A DNA stretch of 64,000 bases from Inia geoffrensis (GCA_036417435.1 CM070900.1:30853496-30917495); one strand, 5' to 3'; shown: positions 11,031 to 22,559, counted from the first letter of the stretch. The notes: generated by a model from the letters alone, not told the origin. Made by a program: numbers and translations.

Positions 11031-11194
11031 CCAGGCTAAATCTTTTAATCTAGATTACTGAAGCACATGCAGGAAGAATGTGCGAGACTAAAATGCTCTT
11101 ACGTGGTTTATTGTCCCCCATCCAACTAATTCTTTCTTCTTGAAATTTTCCTCAACCATGCCACTGAGATCACATTAATATGCCTAATTTTCCA

Positions 11195-11410
11195 TTCATT
11201 AATTGAACATATACATATATTGAATATGTGTTATGTGTGATGCACTCTGATAAGCTCACATGCAGTCTCTCATTTAACCCTTACGGAAACCCCACAGAAA
11301 CGACATTTTTACTGCTTACATTTCAAAATAAGGAAATGGAGCTTTATAGATATGAAGGGATTAGCCCAATGTCCAGTAAACAGCGAACCAAGATTTGAAT
11401 CTAAGTTATT
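11195..11410 (-). mobile_element. MIR SINE, antisense
   Basis: CTCTCATTTAACCCTTACGG (11267), CATTTCAAAATAAGGAAATG (11319) and GAACCAAGATTTGAATCTAA (11384) follow the antisense MIR order. Confidence 0.8.
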
Positions 11411-12420
11411 CCAAAATGATTATTATTTCATAGGGTTTCATTTAAATCTTTGATTAAATAAATACTGAATATGATGGTTTTGAACCAGAGAAGTATTTTT
11501 TGTAAGCAAGAAAATGTCCTGCTTTTCTTGATGCTAAAGTGGGGACTTAAAAGACTCTAGGTGGACTGATCAATTACCAAATGTTTTCTTATCTGGTACA
11601 CTAATCACAACTCCAGCAGATCAATCAACTGATTTGGCACCAATAAAGTGTGAGCATAAGTAACTGGGCAATTTCTAAAAATTTAACTACTGCTCTCAAT
11701 TATGCAAGTAATGAGTGGATCAAGTAAATAGCAATATGGAAGGACAAATTTCATTATTAGAATCTTTCAGTGAAAATGGATATTATAATCATTCCAACTT
11801 AATACCTATTAATGTAGGGTACCTGCACAAAAGCCTTGAGAGGAAAAAGATTTATTTGAACATTATTTTTTTTCTCACCATTTAGTTCTTATTTTTATAA
11901 ATATTTGTGAGAGTAGATTTTCAGACTTCATTAACTGCTAATGGAGAATTTGCTAGCCATTCTAGCTCCTCCACAATTTTGAGGAATAAAAGGTCATGAC
12001 CATTTTCCAAATATTATTCATTCTGAATACATCTGCTTATAATTAGTAATAATAGACAATAGTGTCTTTCAAAATTATATGTCACTCAATACTTTCCTAT
12101 TTTAAAAGGTTTGAAAGTTCATAGTATTGGGATTGTGCATAACAAAGACATTAAGAATATTCAAATACCTCTTAAGTTTTAGTTTATAGAAATTTTGCTC
12201 ACTACAGTGTCCTAGATCCTTAAAATAAAACTTTCTTCAAAGTTGGGAGGATTCGAAACCTTGTAAAGTAAATCTTTCAATTGAGTGGATTCTGGAGTGT
12301 TTTATTTCTGCTTTTAGTGCAAGTAAAATACTATAGTCTATGTATTTTTAAAATTTTTGTTTTGCCTACCAAAAAAATCTCAACTGAATACCCAGCATTG
12401 ACTGTGTTATAAATATGCAC
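11411..12420. other. Unassigned AT-rich sequence
   Basis: No gene, RNA or repeat family recognised. Confidence 0.5.
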
Positions 12421-12447
12421 TATATCTATATCTATATCTATATCTAT
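12421..12447. repeat. (TATATC)n microsatellite
   Basis: Four complete TATATC units plus a partial one. Confidence 0.95.
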
Positions 12448-12544
12448 GCAGATACATATATTCTATTAAAGAGGAGAGAACTAACCTGCAACAAACATTC
12501 AAAGAAAAATATTATATTGTGCAGTATAAACAAGAATTTGTAAA

Positions 12545-12665
12545 ACCATTGCAGTTCTTAAGTTGGAAGGACTTCATGATCATCTGTTGAGATCCCCTTA
12601 TTTGAGAGGTGAAACTCACAGAGATTAAGAGAATTGGTAGGGTCAACGTTAGAAATCCAGCAAAG
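12545..12665 (-). mobile_element. MIR-like or L3-like fragment, antisense
   Basis: ACTTCATGATCATCTGTTGA near 12569, GAGAGGTGAAACTCACAGAG near 12603 and TAGAAATCCAGC near 12650 resemble the end of an old CORE-SINE or CR1-type element. Family uncertain. Confidence 0.5.
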
Positions 12666-12671
12666 CAATCA

Positions 12672-12890
12672 AACAGAGCTGGGTTGAATTTTGGGCTTTA
12701 TTACTACCTGGCAAGTTGCTTAAAGTTCTCCGTGCTCTTATCTACAAAAGGTGTTAGTGTCTCTTACATATTAAGTTATTTTTAGGGTTGAATATTAGGC
12801 TTATATATTCATGGTGACATGTGGAAATAAATTTTAGAAAAAAATCACCCAGCACAGGGCCTAGGATCTAGCAGGTGATCAGAAAATGAC
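12672..12890 (+). mobile_element. MIR SINE
   Basis: AGAGCTGGGTTGAATTTTGG at 12675, CTGGCAAGTTGCTTAAAGTT at 12708, and CACCCAGCACAGGGCCTAGG at 12846 are in MIR order. Confidence 0.7.
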
Positions 12891-13577
12891 TATAATTGTT
12901 TTTATTCTTTTACTGCCCTCATGCTCATCCTCATCAATGTCTTGTTCTAGATCACACAGATAATTACTGAAATAGCAAAATCAATAGAGAGCTGGTTACC
13001 CAACTCCTAAATGAGTGCTTTTTCTGATCTAGCTTATACGAGTTGGAGATTTTATGGAGCGATACAGCAGAAGCAAAGCTTGAGAGGAGAGGAAGTCTGT
13101 TGGTCCATAAAGGATAGGTGGGACTTAAAAACAAGAGGACTGAAGGCATTGCAGCAGGTGACAAGGGGTAGGGTTCGGAGAGGTAACAATTAAATGCTCA
13201 GAGATGAAAGAACCGTGGTGTATAGAGATGCTGTTTTCCTACCTAACTAAAACGTTGTTGACCACAGACGAGAAAACAGAAAAGTTTGTTAGGTTGGAAC
13301 TTTCAATTCAGGCATGTTTGGATGGGATGCAGAACAGACAAAGGAAGAAGCATCATCACAGGCTTTTAATTAAAAGAGTCACATGATAAAATCACTCTAT
13401 AATTAGTCTGCCCATGTGCAATAAAACGGATAGAATATGGTATTAGGAGACGATGAAAACTGCTAGCAGACCCTTGTAATAAAGGGGTTGTAAAGATGTG
13501 CAAAAATAAAGTAATATTGCTTTACTTTTTAGTATTTCTAATATATTGGTGATTAAGGAGAAAAATAAGAAAAGTCC
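12891..13577. other. Unassigned sequence
   Basis: Short open frames only; no gene or repeat recognised. Confidence 0.5.
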
Positions 13578-13890
13578 TTTTTTTTTTTTTTTTTCTTTTT
13601 TCTTCTTGAGGCATCTTATTAAGTGTTTTTTAGAAGGGAAACCAGCCCCTGGCCAAAAACCAAATGCCTATATATCATACTTTTTCTCAGTTGCATGAAT
13701 GAAGCCTCAAGTTTTAAGAAGGCTGCAAAAACAGCTCCAAATCAAGCTCAAAGATAAACTAGGCTTTATGCCCTTTTGAGTGCAATCTGCCCATAGAGGA
13801 TTATTGAACATCTTGGTCAAGACTGAATTTGAACTAGGTTCCAAGGATGAAAGCCCACAGACTAATCTGCTGAGCTACCAAGCCCACTGT
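13578..13890 (-). mobile_element. SINE-like unit with tRNA-like head and A-tail
   Basis: Read on the minus strand, the right end has a perfect pol III A-box, TAGCTCAGCAG (complement of 13867-13877). About 32 bases on is a B-box-like AGTTCAAATTC (13825-13835, 9 of 11 consensus positions). An approximately 210-base body follows, ending in an A-rich tail (T tract 13578-13594 plus a pyrimidine run to 13608). Layout is that of a tRNA-derived SINE or a retroposed tRNA-related RNA. I do not recognise the body as MIR, and it is not the CHR SINE. No convincing target duplication is left. Confidence 0.5.
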
Positions 13891-14539
13891 CGTGCTGGTT
13901 TATAGAAATCCTATTAACTGAGAGATTGAAGGGAAGGGAGATAAGATAGCAAGGTGTTGGGAATCAAGCTTCAGTAGTTTTAACAGAAAAAGTACTTTTG
14001 AACCATGCTATTGTATACAGATAGGAATTAAATGCCACATACATACCCGATATACGTGTGTGTAATTATATACAGGAAACTGTGCATTTTCACAGGTTCC
14101 ATTTTGCATGTATTACACGGTACATAAAAATGTTCAATATATTTAACATGGAAATATTTATTATAGGACTGGTGTTCATGATGAAATCCATTTTCTTATT
14201 CTGCCTCTTCCAAGGGACAGTGGTAAATATTTATAAGGAAACTACTATTTTGGGCAGTCATAGTCGGTCATAGCCAACAGTTTCATGATCTATTACAATA
14301 ATGAATCTTAATTTTATCATTCCCTAACATTTGTATCTCTTCTGGTTCTGAGAATACCTACCACAAACAGTATTTACTAGTGATCATCCCAGTACAATTG
14401 GAATGTAGCAAGAGAGCTGCTTGAACTGTCAGTCATAAAATTTCAATTCAGATTTACAAATAAATTAGGCAACTATGTCATCACAAAGAGAATTTGCCAT
14501 GCCTCTTAGGATATGGCTGGGCTGTACTGGGAAAATTAT
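13891..14539. other. Unassigned sequence
   Basis: No feature recognised. Confidence 0.5.
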
Positions 14540-14650
14540 AGAACCACAGTGGGTTTTATTCTCTTATCCAGAAACTGAAGAGGTTGGATTGAAATTGGTG
14601 GCCAGTATCATTCTTTACTGTTCTAAATAATGTAAGACTCTATGAAATTA
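14540..14650 (+). mobile_element. MIR-like or L3-like fragment
   Basis: ATCCAGAAACTGAAGAGGTT, then a TTGGTGGCCAGTATCATTC stretch and AAGACTCTATGA at the end resemble the 3' part of the same old family seen antisense at 12545-12665. Weak match. Confidence 0.4.
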
Positions 14651-15024
14651 AAATGACTGGTAAACAAGAAAAAAGAAATAAAATTTCAAAAATTAAGGAG
14701 GTAAATCCTCCTAAGAGAGTAAAAAGAGCTCAGAAACCAAGTGTCAAAAATCTAAAACTAGAGTGTTCATTTTGCCCCTAAGGAGTTAAGATGGTGGGGA
14801 TGGGGGCAGGTGACACTTAGCAAATGACTAGACATCTCTGAGCTTTTACTGTCATATTAACATCTGATCAGAGCACATGATATTTGGACTCCCTTCTAGT
14901 ATTAAATATACACATTTAATTATTTCTCTAAATGATTAGATTCTATATAAAGTTTCTTCATGATATCAGGTGAGAATTCTGATTATTAAATGACACTGAA
15001 CAGGACATCTTTTCTGATTTTTTA
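14651..15024. other. Unassigned AT-rich sequence
   Basis: No feature recognised. Confidence 0.5.
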
Positions 15025-15165
15025 TTTCTTTTCCTGTAAAAGGAATATAATGGTGCCTACTACTCACATGGGTGTGTTGTGGAGAGCATGTGAATTAAGG
15101 AATGTGAATGTACTTTTTCATTTATAAGGCTCTATAAATGAAAGTAAACCAATCATTACAAATTA
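15025..15165 (+). mobile_element. MIR SINE 3' part
   Basis: CTGTAAAAGGAATATAATGG at 15035, CCTACTACTCACATGGGTGT at 15056 and ATTTATAAGGCTCTATAAAT near 15119 follow the MIR 3' half. Confidence 0.65.
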
Positions 15166-15456
15166 AGTTGATTATTAACAAATAGCCACAGCAATATTAA
15201 GCTGATAACAGATTTTTAAAACCTCATTTTATTTAAAAGGGAACTATGTAGGAGAAATGCAGTTAGTTTGATTCTCCTAATTTTGAGTTACTTTTATTTT
15301 CAGTATGACATAAAAATTTGTGGCAAGAAGTTTTCCTTTGCCATAAAGATAGATTCTTAGAAACAGTATGATTTGGGAGTTCTACTGTTGGAAGCAAGCT
15401 GATTCTATGAATCTTGTAGGCAAAATAATAATAGTACAAAATAAATTTTAAAAAGG

Positions 15457-15520
15457 GTTTTGTAATTTCAGTAAATTACACTTTAGCTAAAGTGTAACTT
15501 TAGCAAAAGTTTTGTAATTT
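15457..15520. repeat. 22-bp perfect palindrome between 12-bp direct repeats
   Basis: TTACACTTTAG joined to CTAAAGTGTAA forms an uninterrupted palindrome at 15476-15497. GTTTTGTAATTT occurs on both sides, at 15457-15468 and 15509-15520. Another ACTTTAGC lies at 15497-15504. No known element recognised. Confidence 0.9.
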
Positions 15521-16949
15521 TATTTCTAAACTATGGCTGTAGTGAAGTGTGGAAACATTGAACATTTACTATGAGCTGTTATTGCTACCTTAAATGCACA
15601 ACAGAATCAATGCTTTGTGTACTGTTGAGAATATTTTCTTCCTGCATTTTAGTACACACATACTAAGAATTATAGGCAACAATGGGCCACACATTCTTCC
15701 TGGACTATTGCTGTGATCAAGATATAAGAAACTGGACATTTTATATCTCAAAATTCTAAGTACGTACTAAATATATATTCTCCCTTCTTCTGGGTATCTA
15801 TCATCTTTGAACATAAGGAGGCAAATGCTCAATTAAGAATAGAAAAATAAAACTGAACCAGGCATGGATACTCTTTCTTAAAATCTTAATTTACAGCGAC
15901 TTCTAAAGGGCCTGCAGAAGGAAGAGCCTTTACAGATATTCACTTCATTGTTTTTCATGTGGAGAGCTCATCATTTGTTTTAGTCAATACATCCAGCCAG
16001 CCAGACTCAAACACAGTTCACCCCTGAATCCAATCCCAGAGCTGTGGCTGTGAACCCACCCAATCAGAGGAAAAATTTGCCGCAAATCCATCCTCACAGC
16101 ATAGAACGCTCATTGTTTCAACCTCAGTGCTGCTAAGCTCTCAGTCGTGTTCCAGAGTTAGCATCTGAGCCCTTCTTGTTATACAAGAGGGGTTCTCTTT
16201 CACAGAGCCCTGTCTCCTTTCAACATCTTACTTTCAGAAGCAGCATTTCCGATTTGAAGAAGCATGTTATTCACACCCCCCCCCCCCAAATATTTTCATT
16301 GGGCCAGGGGTTCCCTGTCTTTTACCACTAAGCATCCTCAGTTACTGCCTTTGAAGATTTCTGGGAATTCAGGTCCCAAGATGGAAACCTCTGAGTTAAC
16401 AGATGATTTGATTAAATTTATGGCAATAGTCATACATTTTAGAATGGCCTGGATACAGCTTAACCTGCTCAGTTTAGGAATCTGCATGGTAGAAGTCTAC
16501 TCTCCAATAGACCATTTTTAATGATTCTACCTTGTAACAACATTTCCCAAACTATGTACTACAGAGTGTTATCCATACTACAAGATGAACTAAAATGTTT
16601 TAAAAAAGGTTTTTAAACCAAATATAAATGTAGAATAAAATATATTCCCTCCTCCCAATCAATATTCCTTGTGCGCATATGAAAGACATTCTTAAGTTAA
16701 TCATGAAAGAAACCTCCTATCTTCAACCCTGTACTTCCCAAATCATTTAAACATGTGAGCATTCTTCCCCATAAGGTTGCTAGCACCTCCCATAACACAA
16801 GTGTTAATTAGAGTTTTAAAGAAGACCTTGGAAAATACTACTCAGAAAGAAACAGTAGAGTTGTCATTTGGGCTTCATGGTTCTGAGAGTACTTTCTTAT
16901 TCAGTAAAAGATGTTGTGCTGTGTCAGTTATCCTCACGTTACTCCTTTC
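15521..16949. other. Unassigned sequence with a C12 tract
   Basis: A homopolymer of 12 C lies at 16276-16287. The part from about 15890 to 16260 is less AT-rich than its surroundings. A faint hAT-like stretch near 16535-16705 was not strong enough to call. No exon recognised. Confidence 0.5.
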
Positions 16950-17350
16950 CAAATCCTTTCTCCATCCCCAAGTTAGATCATTCCTGGTCTCCTGTTGCTC
17001 ATGATACAATATTTAAACTCCTAACATGTTACAAAAATCTTATATCTGAAGCAAATTTACTTTTCTAGCTTATTCCCCACGTCTTTCTTACCAGCAAACA
17101 TACTGTCTAGCAAAATTATCTACTCACCATCTACTAGACAGAATGGTCATTGTGCATGCTTTTATTTATTTATTTTTTCTGCATGGAACTTCCTCTTTCT
17201 CCAATTTTTCATTGACTTACACCCCTTCATCTAAATATAACTGCAAAGTCACCACCTCTATAAAGCTTTACTATCTTATACTTCTTAGGTTCCTTTTTGC
17301 TCCATTATGATCTAACAACTCCTTAGACACATCTTTGTATAGTATTTTCA
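16950..17350 (+). mobile_element. L2 LINE 3' fragment
   Basis: ACAATATTTAAACTCCTAAC near 17007, TCTGCATGGAACTTCCTCTT at 17179, TGCAAAGTCACCACCTCTAT at 17242 and a TCTTTGTATAGTATTTTC end keep L2 order, heavily diverged. Confidence 0.7.
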
Positions 17351-17477
17351 AAGAGTATAAAAATGATCAGTTTCAGTGTCTCTTTGAAAGTAAATCTAAC
17401 CCAGGGTACTAGAAGTCAGAGTAATTGTTTTCCCAGAATTACTGACTGCGAAGGGGCATGAAGGGGTTTTCTGAAAT

Positions 17478-17590
17478 AACATATATATATATACACATAC
17501 ATACATACATATACACACACGTACACATATACACACACATATATATGTGTGTGTATGTGTGTATATATAAAAATATATATATATGTAGTG
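17478..17590. repeat. Compound AT/AC/ATAC microsatellite with palindrome
   Basis: Mixed AT, ATAC and AC runs followed by their complement. A perfect 26-bp palindrome, TACACACACATAT plus its reverse complement, lies at 17530-17555; allowing one mismatched pair, symmetry extends over 17522-17563. Confidence 0.95.
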
Positions 17591-17749
17591 ATTACCTAGA
17601 TACATACATAGGCAAACGTTCAAGTAGTAAATTTAAGATTTGTTCACCAAATGCATTGTTATTTTTTGTATGCCATAAGAGCAAAATTTAAAAAAAAAAT
17701 AAGTCCCCCTACTTACTTGAGAGGAGAGATTTTCTTAATTCATCTTTTT

Positions 17750-17842
17750 ATTCCCAAAATATAAAATGATGGCCAGCACAATGTGCACTTGAATAAGTGA
17801 ATAGCCCTTGAATAAGTGAATGAATGAATGAACATGCAGCAG
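17750..17842 (+). mobile_element. L2 LINE extreme 3' end
   Basis: ATGGCCAGCACAATGTGCAC followed by GAATAAGTGAATGAATGAAT resembles the L2 terminus, with a duplicated CTTGAATAAGTGAA unit. Confidence 0.45.
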
Positions 17843-18344
17843 CCCCTTTTTCTGGAGTGTGGCCTTAGTTTGTCAAGAAAAGAACACATTTCAGGTAGAG
17901 GAAGGCTATTTAATTGACTATAATTAGAGCAATAAGAAGACATAAATGATAGTATGTAGCAGTAACTTTGCAGATGAGACAAGAATATGCCGACTGATTA
18001 AGAATTCTGAATTGAACTTTAGAGTATGGCAACATTTCAGCAACGAGGTTCACTGAACAGCTCAGCAAATACCTGCAACCCATATGCCTTCTATTTTCCC
18101 TCACACTTAAGATATTTCCCCCTAAAGGCTAATAAACAATGGATACATCCCTGAAGAATGATATATATATCTATAATTGACTCAGATATTTTTACTTAAC
18201 ATTAAGCGCCAGCTGTACATAACTTACAACTAGCATTAATTCCTTGCCCTTGAGAATCTTATGAATAAAGAAAAAAAGTTACAATGTTAGATAAGACAAA
18301 AAAGCAAATGGGAAATTTGGGTGTCATATTACTTAACATTTCCT
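17843..18344. other. Unassigned AT-rich sequence
   Basis: No feature recognised. Confidence 0.5.
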
Positions 18345-18478
18345 GTTTATTCATTGAAATATATATGAAATGCCTATTACAAGTCAGGAACTATGCTAGG
18401 ATCTGGGCAAAAAATGGTAAGAAAAATAAGATCCATGATTTCATGGGGCTCACAGTTCAGCAAAAGAATAAAAAGTAG
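18345..18478 (-). mobile_element. L2 LINE 3' end, antisense
   Basis: TTTATTCATTGAAATATATA, AATGCCTATTACAAGTCAGG and TTTCATGGGGCTCACAGTTC match the reversed L2 terminus in order. Confidence 0.7.
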
Positions 18479-18483
18479 GAAGA

Positions 18484-18640
18484 GCTTTCATTATGTGGCT
18501 TTCTCTGTGTTAACCATTATTCATGTATTTATTTAATTCTCATATCAGTCAGATGAGACAGATACCATTACCGTCCCCACAACATAAATGGAAAAGAGGC
18601 TCAAAGAGGCTCAGAAGCTCACTTATATGATTTTCTCATC
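18484..18640 (-). mobile_element. MIR SINE, antisense
   Basis: TATTTAATTCTCATATCAGT (18530), AGATACCATTACCGTCCCCA (18560) and AGAGGCTCAGAAGCTCACTT (18605) follow antisense MIR order. Confidence 0.65.
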
Positions 18641-18659
18641 TAGATATGTCAACTTCTGG

Positions 18660-18760
18660 AGAGGAGGACACCTGTCTTATACTTCTGGGTTTCTTCCTCA
18701 GCATCTGGTAGAGTGCTGGGAACATAGTAGTGTGTCAACTATCGACTGATTTACTGTGAT
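18660..18760 (+). mobile_element. L2 LINE 3' end
   Basis: Ends with CAGCATCTGGTAGAGTGCTG and GGAACATAGTAGTGTGTCAA, decayed forms of the L2 terminal phrase. Confidence 0.45.
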
Positions 18761-19319
18761 GGGATGTGACCTACAACTCTTTTCCTGTTCTTTCACAGCA
18801 GGAAACGGAGAAATATTTCTTTCCTGTGTAAGAGATATATAACCATACTAAACACTGTGTTGAATCTATCATTATATGATTTGCCACTGTACATTAAAGT
18901 GGTTGGCACATGGCACAGCATAGGCCAAATCCACCGAAATTATTAACCATCTACACAGTGTGATTGTCCATGCTTCACTCACAAAGCGGCAGAACCAACT
19001 TACTATTTTGTAGTGTCTGTGTGCTTTGCTTCCAACAACTTGTAGCAGCAACAGCTTAGAGGAAGTTTTCAGGGCCCGAATAATCCTTACCCAACGACTA
19101 GCTGCTGCAAACTAGACGAGACTAGAACTTCACCTGAAACTGAACTCTTGCTAGGACTCCTCCCTTTACTGTCCTGCCCCTTTCTACTCCTTTACTGGTT
19201 TCTTACTGTAATTATCTCCTTGCTAAAACATTTATATACGAAGCTTTATCTCAGTTTTTGCTCCTAAGGAGATCAACTGCAGGTAATTTAGTTAACCCAT
19301 TTTGTAGTAGCTTAGTCGT
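18761..19319. other. Unassigned sequence
   Basis: No gene or repeat family recognised. Confidence 0.5.
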
Positions 19320-19790
19320 ATATCAGATGGAGTTCTTCAGAGAAGAACCAATAGGATGTGCATATAAATATAGAGAGAGTAGAATTTATTTTAATGAATT
19401 GGCTCCCACAATTGTGAGGCCTGGCAAGTCTGCAATTTTCAGAGCAGTCTGGCAGGCTAGAAATTCAAGTAAGGCTTCGTGCTGCAGTCTTGAGTCTGGA
19501 ATCCATAGGGCAGGCCAACAGGCTAGAAACTCAGGCAGGATTTCTACATTACAGTCATGAGGGAGAATGTCTTCTTTTCCAGAAACCCTAGTTTGTGCTC
19601 TTAAGACCTTCACCTGATTGTATAAGGCCCACTCACATTATAGGATGTAAACTGCTTTGCTTAAAGTCAAATGATTGTCAATATTCAATCACATCTAAAA
19701 GATACCACTGCAGCAACACACAGATTAGTGCTTGACCAAACAACTAATCACCATATCCTAGCCAAGTTGACACACGAAATTAACCATTAG
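19320..19790 (-). mobile_element. MLT1-type LTR (ERVL-MaLR), antisense
   Basis: Antisense LTR of the MaLR retroelement group: AACCAATAGGATGTGCATAT (19347), TTTAATGAATTGGCTCCCAC (19390), GCAGGCCAACAGGCTAGAAA (19510), TGTATAAGGCCCACTCACAT (19618), then AGCCAAGTTGACACACGAAA and TTAACCAT at the far end. Solo LTR with no internal coding region. Confidence 0.8.
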
Positions 19791-20117
19791 AAGGAGGGAA
19801 GATGGGAATAGTGGAACAAGTCCTGCCCTGAGCTGGAGGACACCATCCACAAGAGCTCTGAAATAATCTATAGCTCTGCTCTGTGCCTCAGTTTTCTTCT
19901 CTACGTAGGATGGTCTTAAGAGCTCCTGAAGATAAAGCAAAAAGTAGTTTTGCTCTTGTGCCTCAGCCCCTCTGAGATACTAGGCTGACCCACTAATAGG
20001 TTCAAAAGTCCAGACAGAAATTGAAGGTCCCAAATAATAGCATTCCTTCCATAATAACATGTACCTCCTCTTCACAGAACAATCATTAATTATATATCAA
20101 CCTGTGTCATTACTAAA
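19791..20117. other. Unassigned sequence
   Basis: No feature recognised. Confidence 0.5.
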
Positions 20118-20240
20118 CAACTTTCTCTTAACCCAATTTGAATGTAAGTTCCATGAGGTGAAGAGGTGATTCTGTTATCATTGTATCCCCAAAGCTAGCG
20201 GAGTATTTGGCACAACGGTTGTCTATTGAATAAATGCCAG
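20118..20240 (+). mobile_element. L2 LINE 3' end
   Basis: TTTGAATGTAAGTTCCATGA (20136), ATCATTGTATCCCCAAAGCT (20176) and TATTGAATAAATGCC follow the L2 terminus. Confidence 0.7.
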
Positions 20241-20269
20241 TGACATTAAGTTATTAACATAAATATGAT

Positions 20270-20395
20270 CTCATGTATGTAAGTATATGCAAATATTACA
20301 TACAATACATGTAATAAATACAATTATATAAATTATATATAAACATATATACATATCTATCTATATAAACATACACATTCTTATATAGTTTATTA
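20270..20395. repeat. AT-rich low-complexity tract
   Basis: Irregular ATAT/ACAT/TATC mixture without a fixed repeat unit. Confidence 0.8.
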
Positions 20396-22559
20396 GTTTG
20401 TGGAAGGGGAAAAAAAAAAAACCTTGAGGGGTGTCCTGAGGAAGTACTTATATTTTATGCTTTTTCTGTTTTATGTATATAGTGCTTCATTCATAGGGAA
20501 AATATCTTTCAGTCTGTCACACAATGAGATTTTTCTTGTGCTCTTTTTAGAAGAAATGAGGTAACACTAAACCCTTGAAATCATTTTTCCTGGAAAATAT
20601 CTCAACATCAGTTCACTCTAAACAGGAAAAAAAAAAAAAGCAGACAATCAGACAAGGGGACCTGAGCAGCAGAAAATAATTGGACGCTGTAAACTTGAGA
20701 GCGTCCATTCTTAAGAGGAATTACTGACTTGCACTGCTTCGTCCCCGGACCATGCTGTGCATCCCTTGGAATCTCTACAGAAGCATTTTATTGCTCATTA
20801 AACGTTTTTCAATGTGAATCCACTCTTGGCAGTTCTGTTTATAGTTTTTCTCACAAGCCTTCCCATGTTGCATGCCTCCTTCCTCACGACTTGTAATTTA
20901 AAGGAAATTACGTAAGCTTATTTCTCTGATTAAGAAAGCCTAATGCACAAACACACAAAGGATATGACCAGTGTAGCTCAAGCTCAATGAATCTAGCAGT
21001 TTCAGCTCATTCCCAATAAAAATGGGCCCCACAAATCACTATGAAAAATGTGTTTTGTACCTCAAGGGCCATAACTGTCATACATTTACAATTCATAAGC
21101 AGTGACTGCAGGGTGCTTAGTGTGGTTAATATCGATGCTGTGGAGAAGGGGCACAACAAAATCATCTGTCACTTGAAACCCTCGTTTGGGAAGCCTCCCA
21201 CACTAATAAGATCCTGAAATGTAGCCGTGCAAAGCCTGAATGGGTTCTTCCCCTGAACTGTAAGTGGTGACAGAGGTGAAAGTCTGAGACGGCCAGGCAG
21301 GGCTGGCCTAACCTGCCTCTGGTTTACTGACTTCAGAATAGTAAAGATAAAACATGAAGTTAAACTGTCAAAAACCTTATGTTCCAGGCCTTTCCTCTAC
21401 CTATCTAGAACTGAAAACATAAGACCTAGAGACACTTAAATTCTGACAAGCTTCCATGTCATCATGGATTTTGCTAAAGCACAACTGGGATATGATAAAC
21501 AGCCAGGTGACTGAGACTCAGGAATGACTCTTAATGAACATATTTAATATACTTACAATTCCTATGGGAAGCCAAAATAGTTTATGTGCCTTTTCCATTA
21601 AAATGATTTCCAAATTTTATAAGTAATATTTCAACTCAGCCAAAACACGCAGATCACCCCTGACGTCTGTAGCAAATGGCTGTAACCCACGCAACTGAAT
21701 TTTTGTAACGCTAGGTTTCCCTTGCAGTAAGTCATGGGGGTTTGAAACAGGTTATAGTCTGATTTCAAACATGAGCATTTTTCCTTTTATTAAGAACATT
21801 AATGAAATCAGAGAAAACCTATTGTTCATCCAATCTAATCCTTCTGCAATGAAAGGAATTTACTCAGAATGGTATGAAGACTAGTGAAACGTATTGGTGA
21901 ATCTTGAAGATATGTTTTTCTGTCCCTGAGAGCAGAGTTTCTAAACCACTCAGTCATTTAAACATAAGGCACCTGAATGCGGAAAGAAAGAAAGAAAAAA
22001 AACGAAACAAAATCAGCTGCCCTTGCTTTGGCCCATCCTTGACGAACCACCTTAACATCTGTCTTCTGTTCTCTTCAGCAACATCCACTGCTCACAGCAG
22101 ACACTCCTTATATTTCCTGGTATAAAATCACCTCAGTTTGTTGATTCAAAATAATGATCCCTCACTTCCTAGGTGTGCATATTTAACAATACAAGCTTTG
22201 TAAGTTCAAGAAGCAGAATCAAAATGTATTTATATTCAATATTACAATAAATGTGAATATCCAAAGATTCTCCTAGAGTTGTGTGACTGCTGGCATTTGT
22301 AAAAAGCCAGAGAATCCTGGGATTGGAAGAAGCAGAAATGTATTTAGGGTTTCAACTGACTCTAGATGGAGAGTGAGATAGGGAAAAAAACAAATGACAA
22401 GTTCTTTTGCAAATTTTTATATTTCATTTAAAAAATATTTATTTTCCTAAGACCTAGACTAACTGCAATGCTTGCTTCAAGACACAAATGGTTCTCTTCT
22501 GTTTACTTATTTGCCATGTGTTTATTTTTAATAACATAGTAAACATGCATTTATTATGA
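20396..22559. other. Repeat-poor block, about 2.1 kb
   Basis: No interspersed repeat recognised over about 2.1 kb, unusual for this window. A short stem, GGACGCT (20682-20688) with AGCGTCC (20700-20706), sits in it. A (GAAA)-rich stretch is near 21984-22005. No splice-bounded open frame that I could defend. Confidence 0.5.

Noticed and set aside
10810..11061. Three overlapping ATG-led frames starting MCVCVCVC
   Set aside because: They begin in the (TG)16 tract and read through a reversed SINE; not coding.
16535..16705. Possible hAT-type DNA transposon remnant (CATTTCCCAAACTATGTACT)
   Set aside because: Resemblance limited to one end and no paired terminal repeat or target duplication found.
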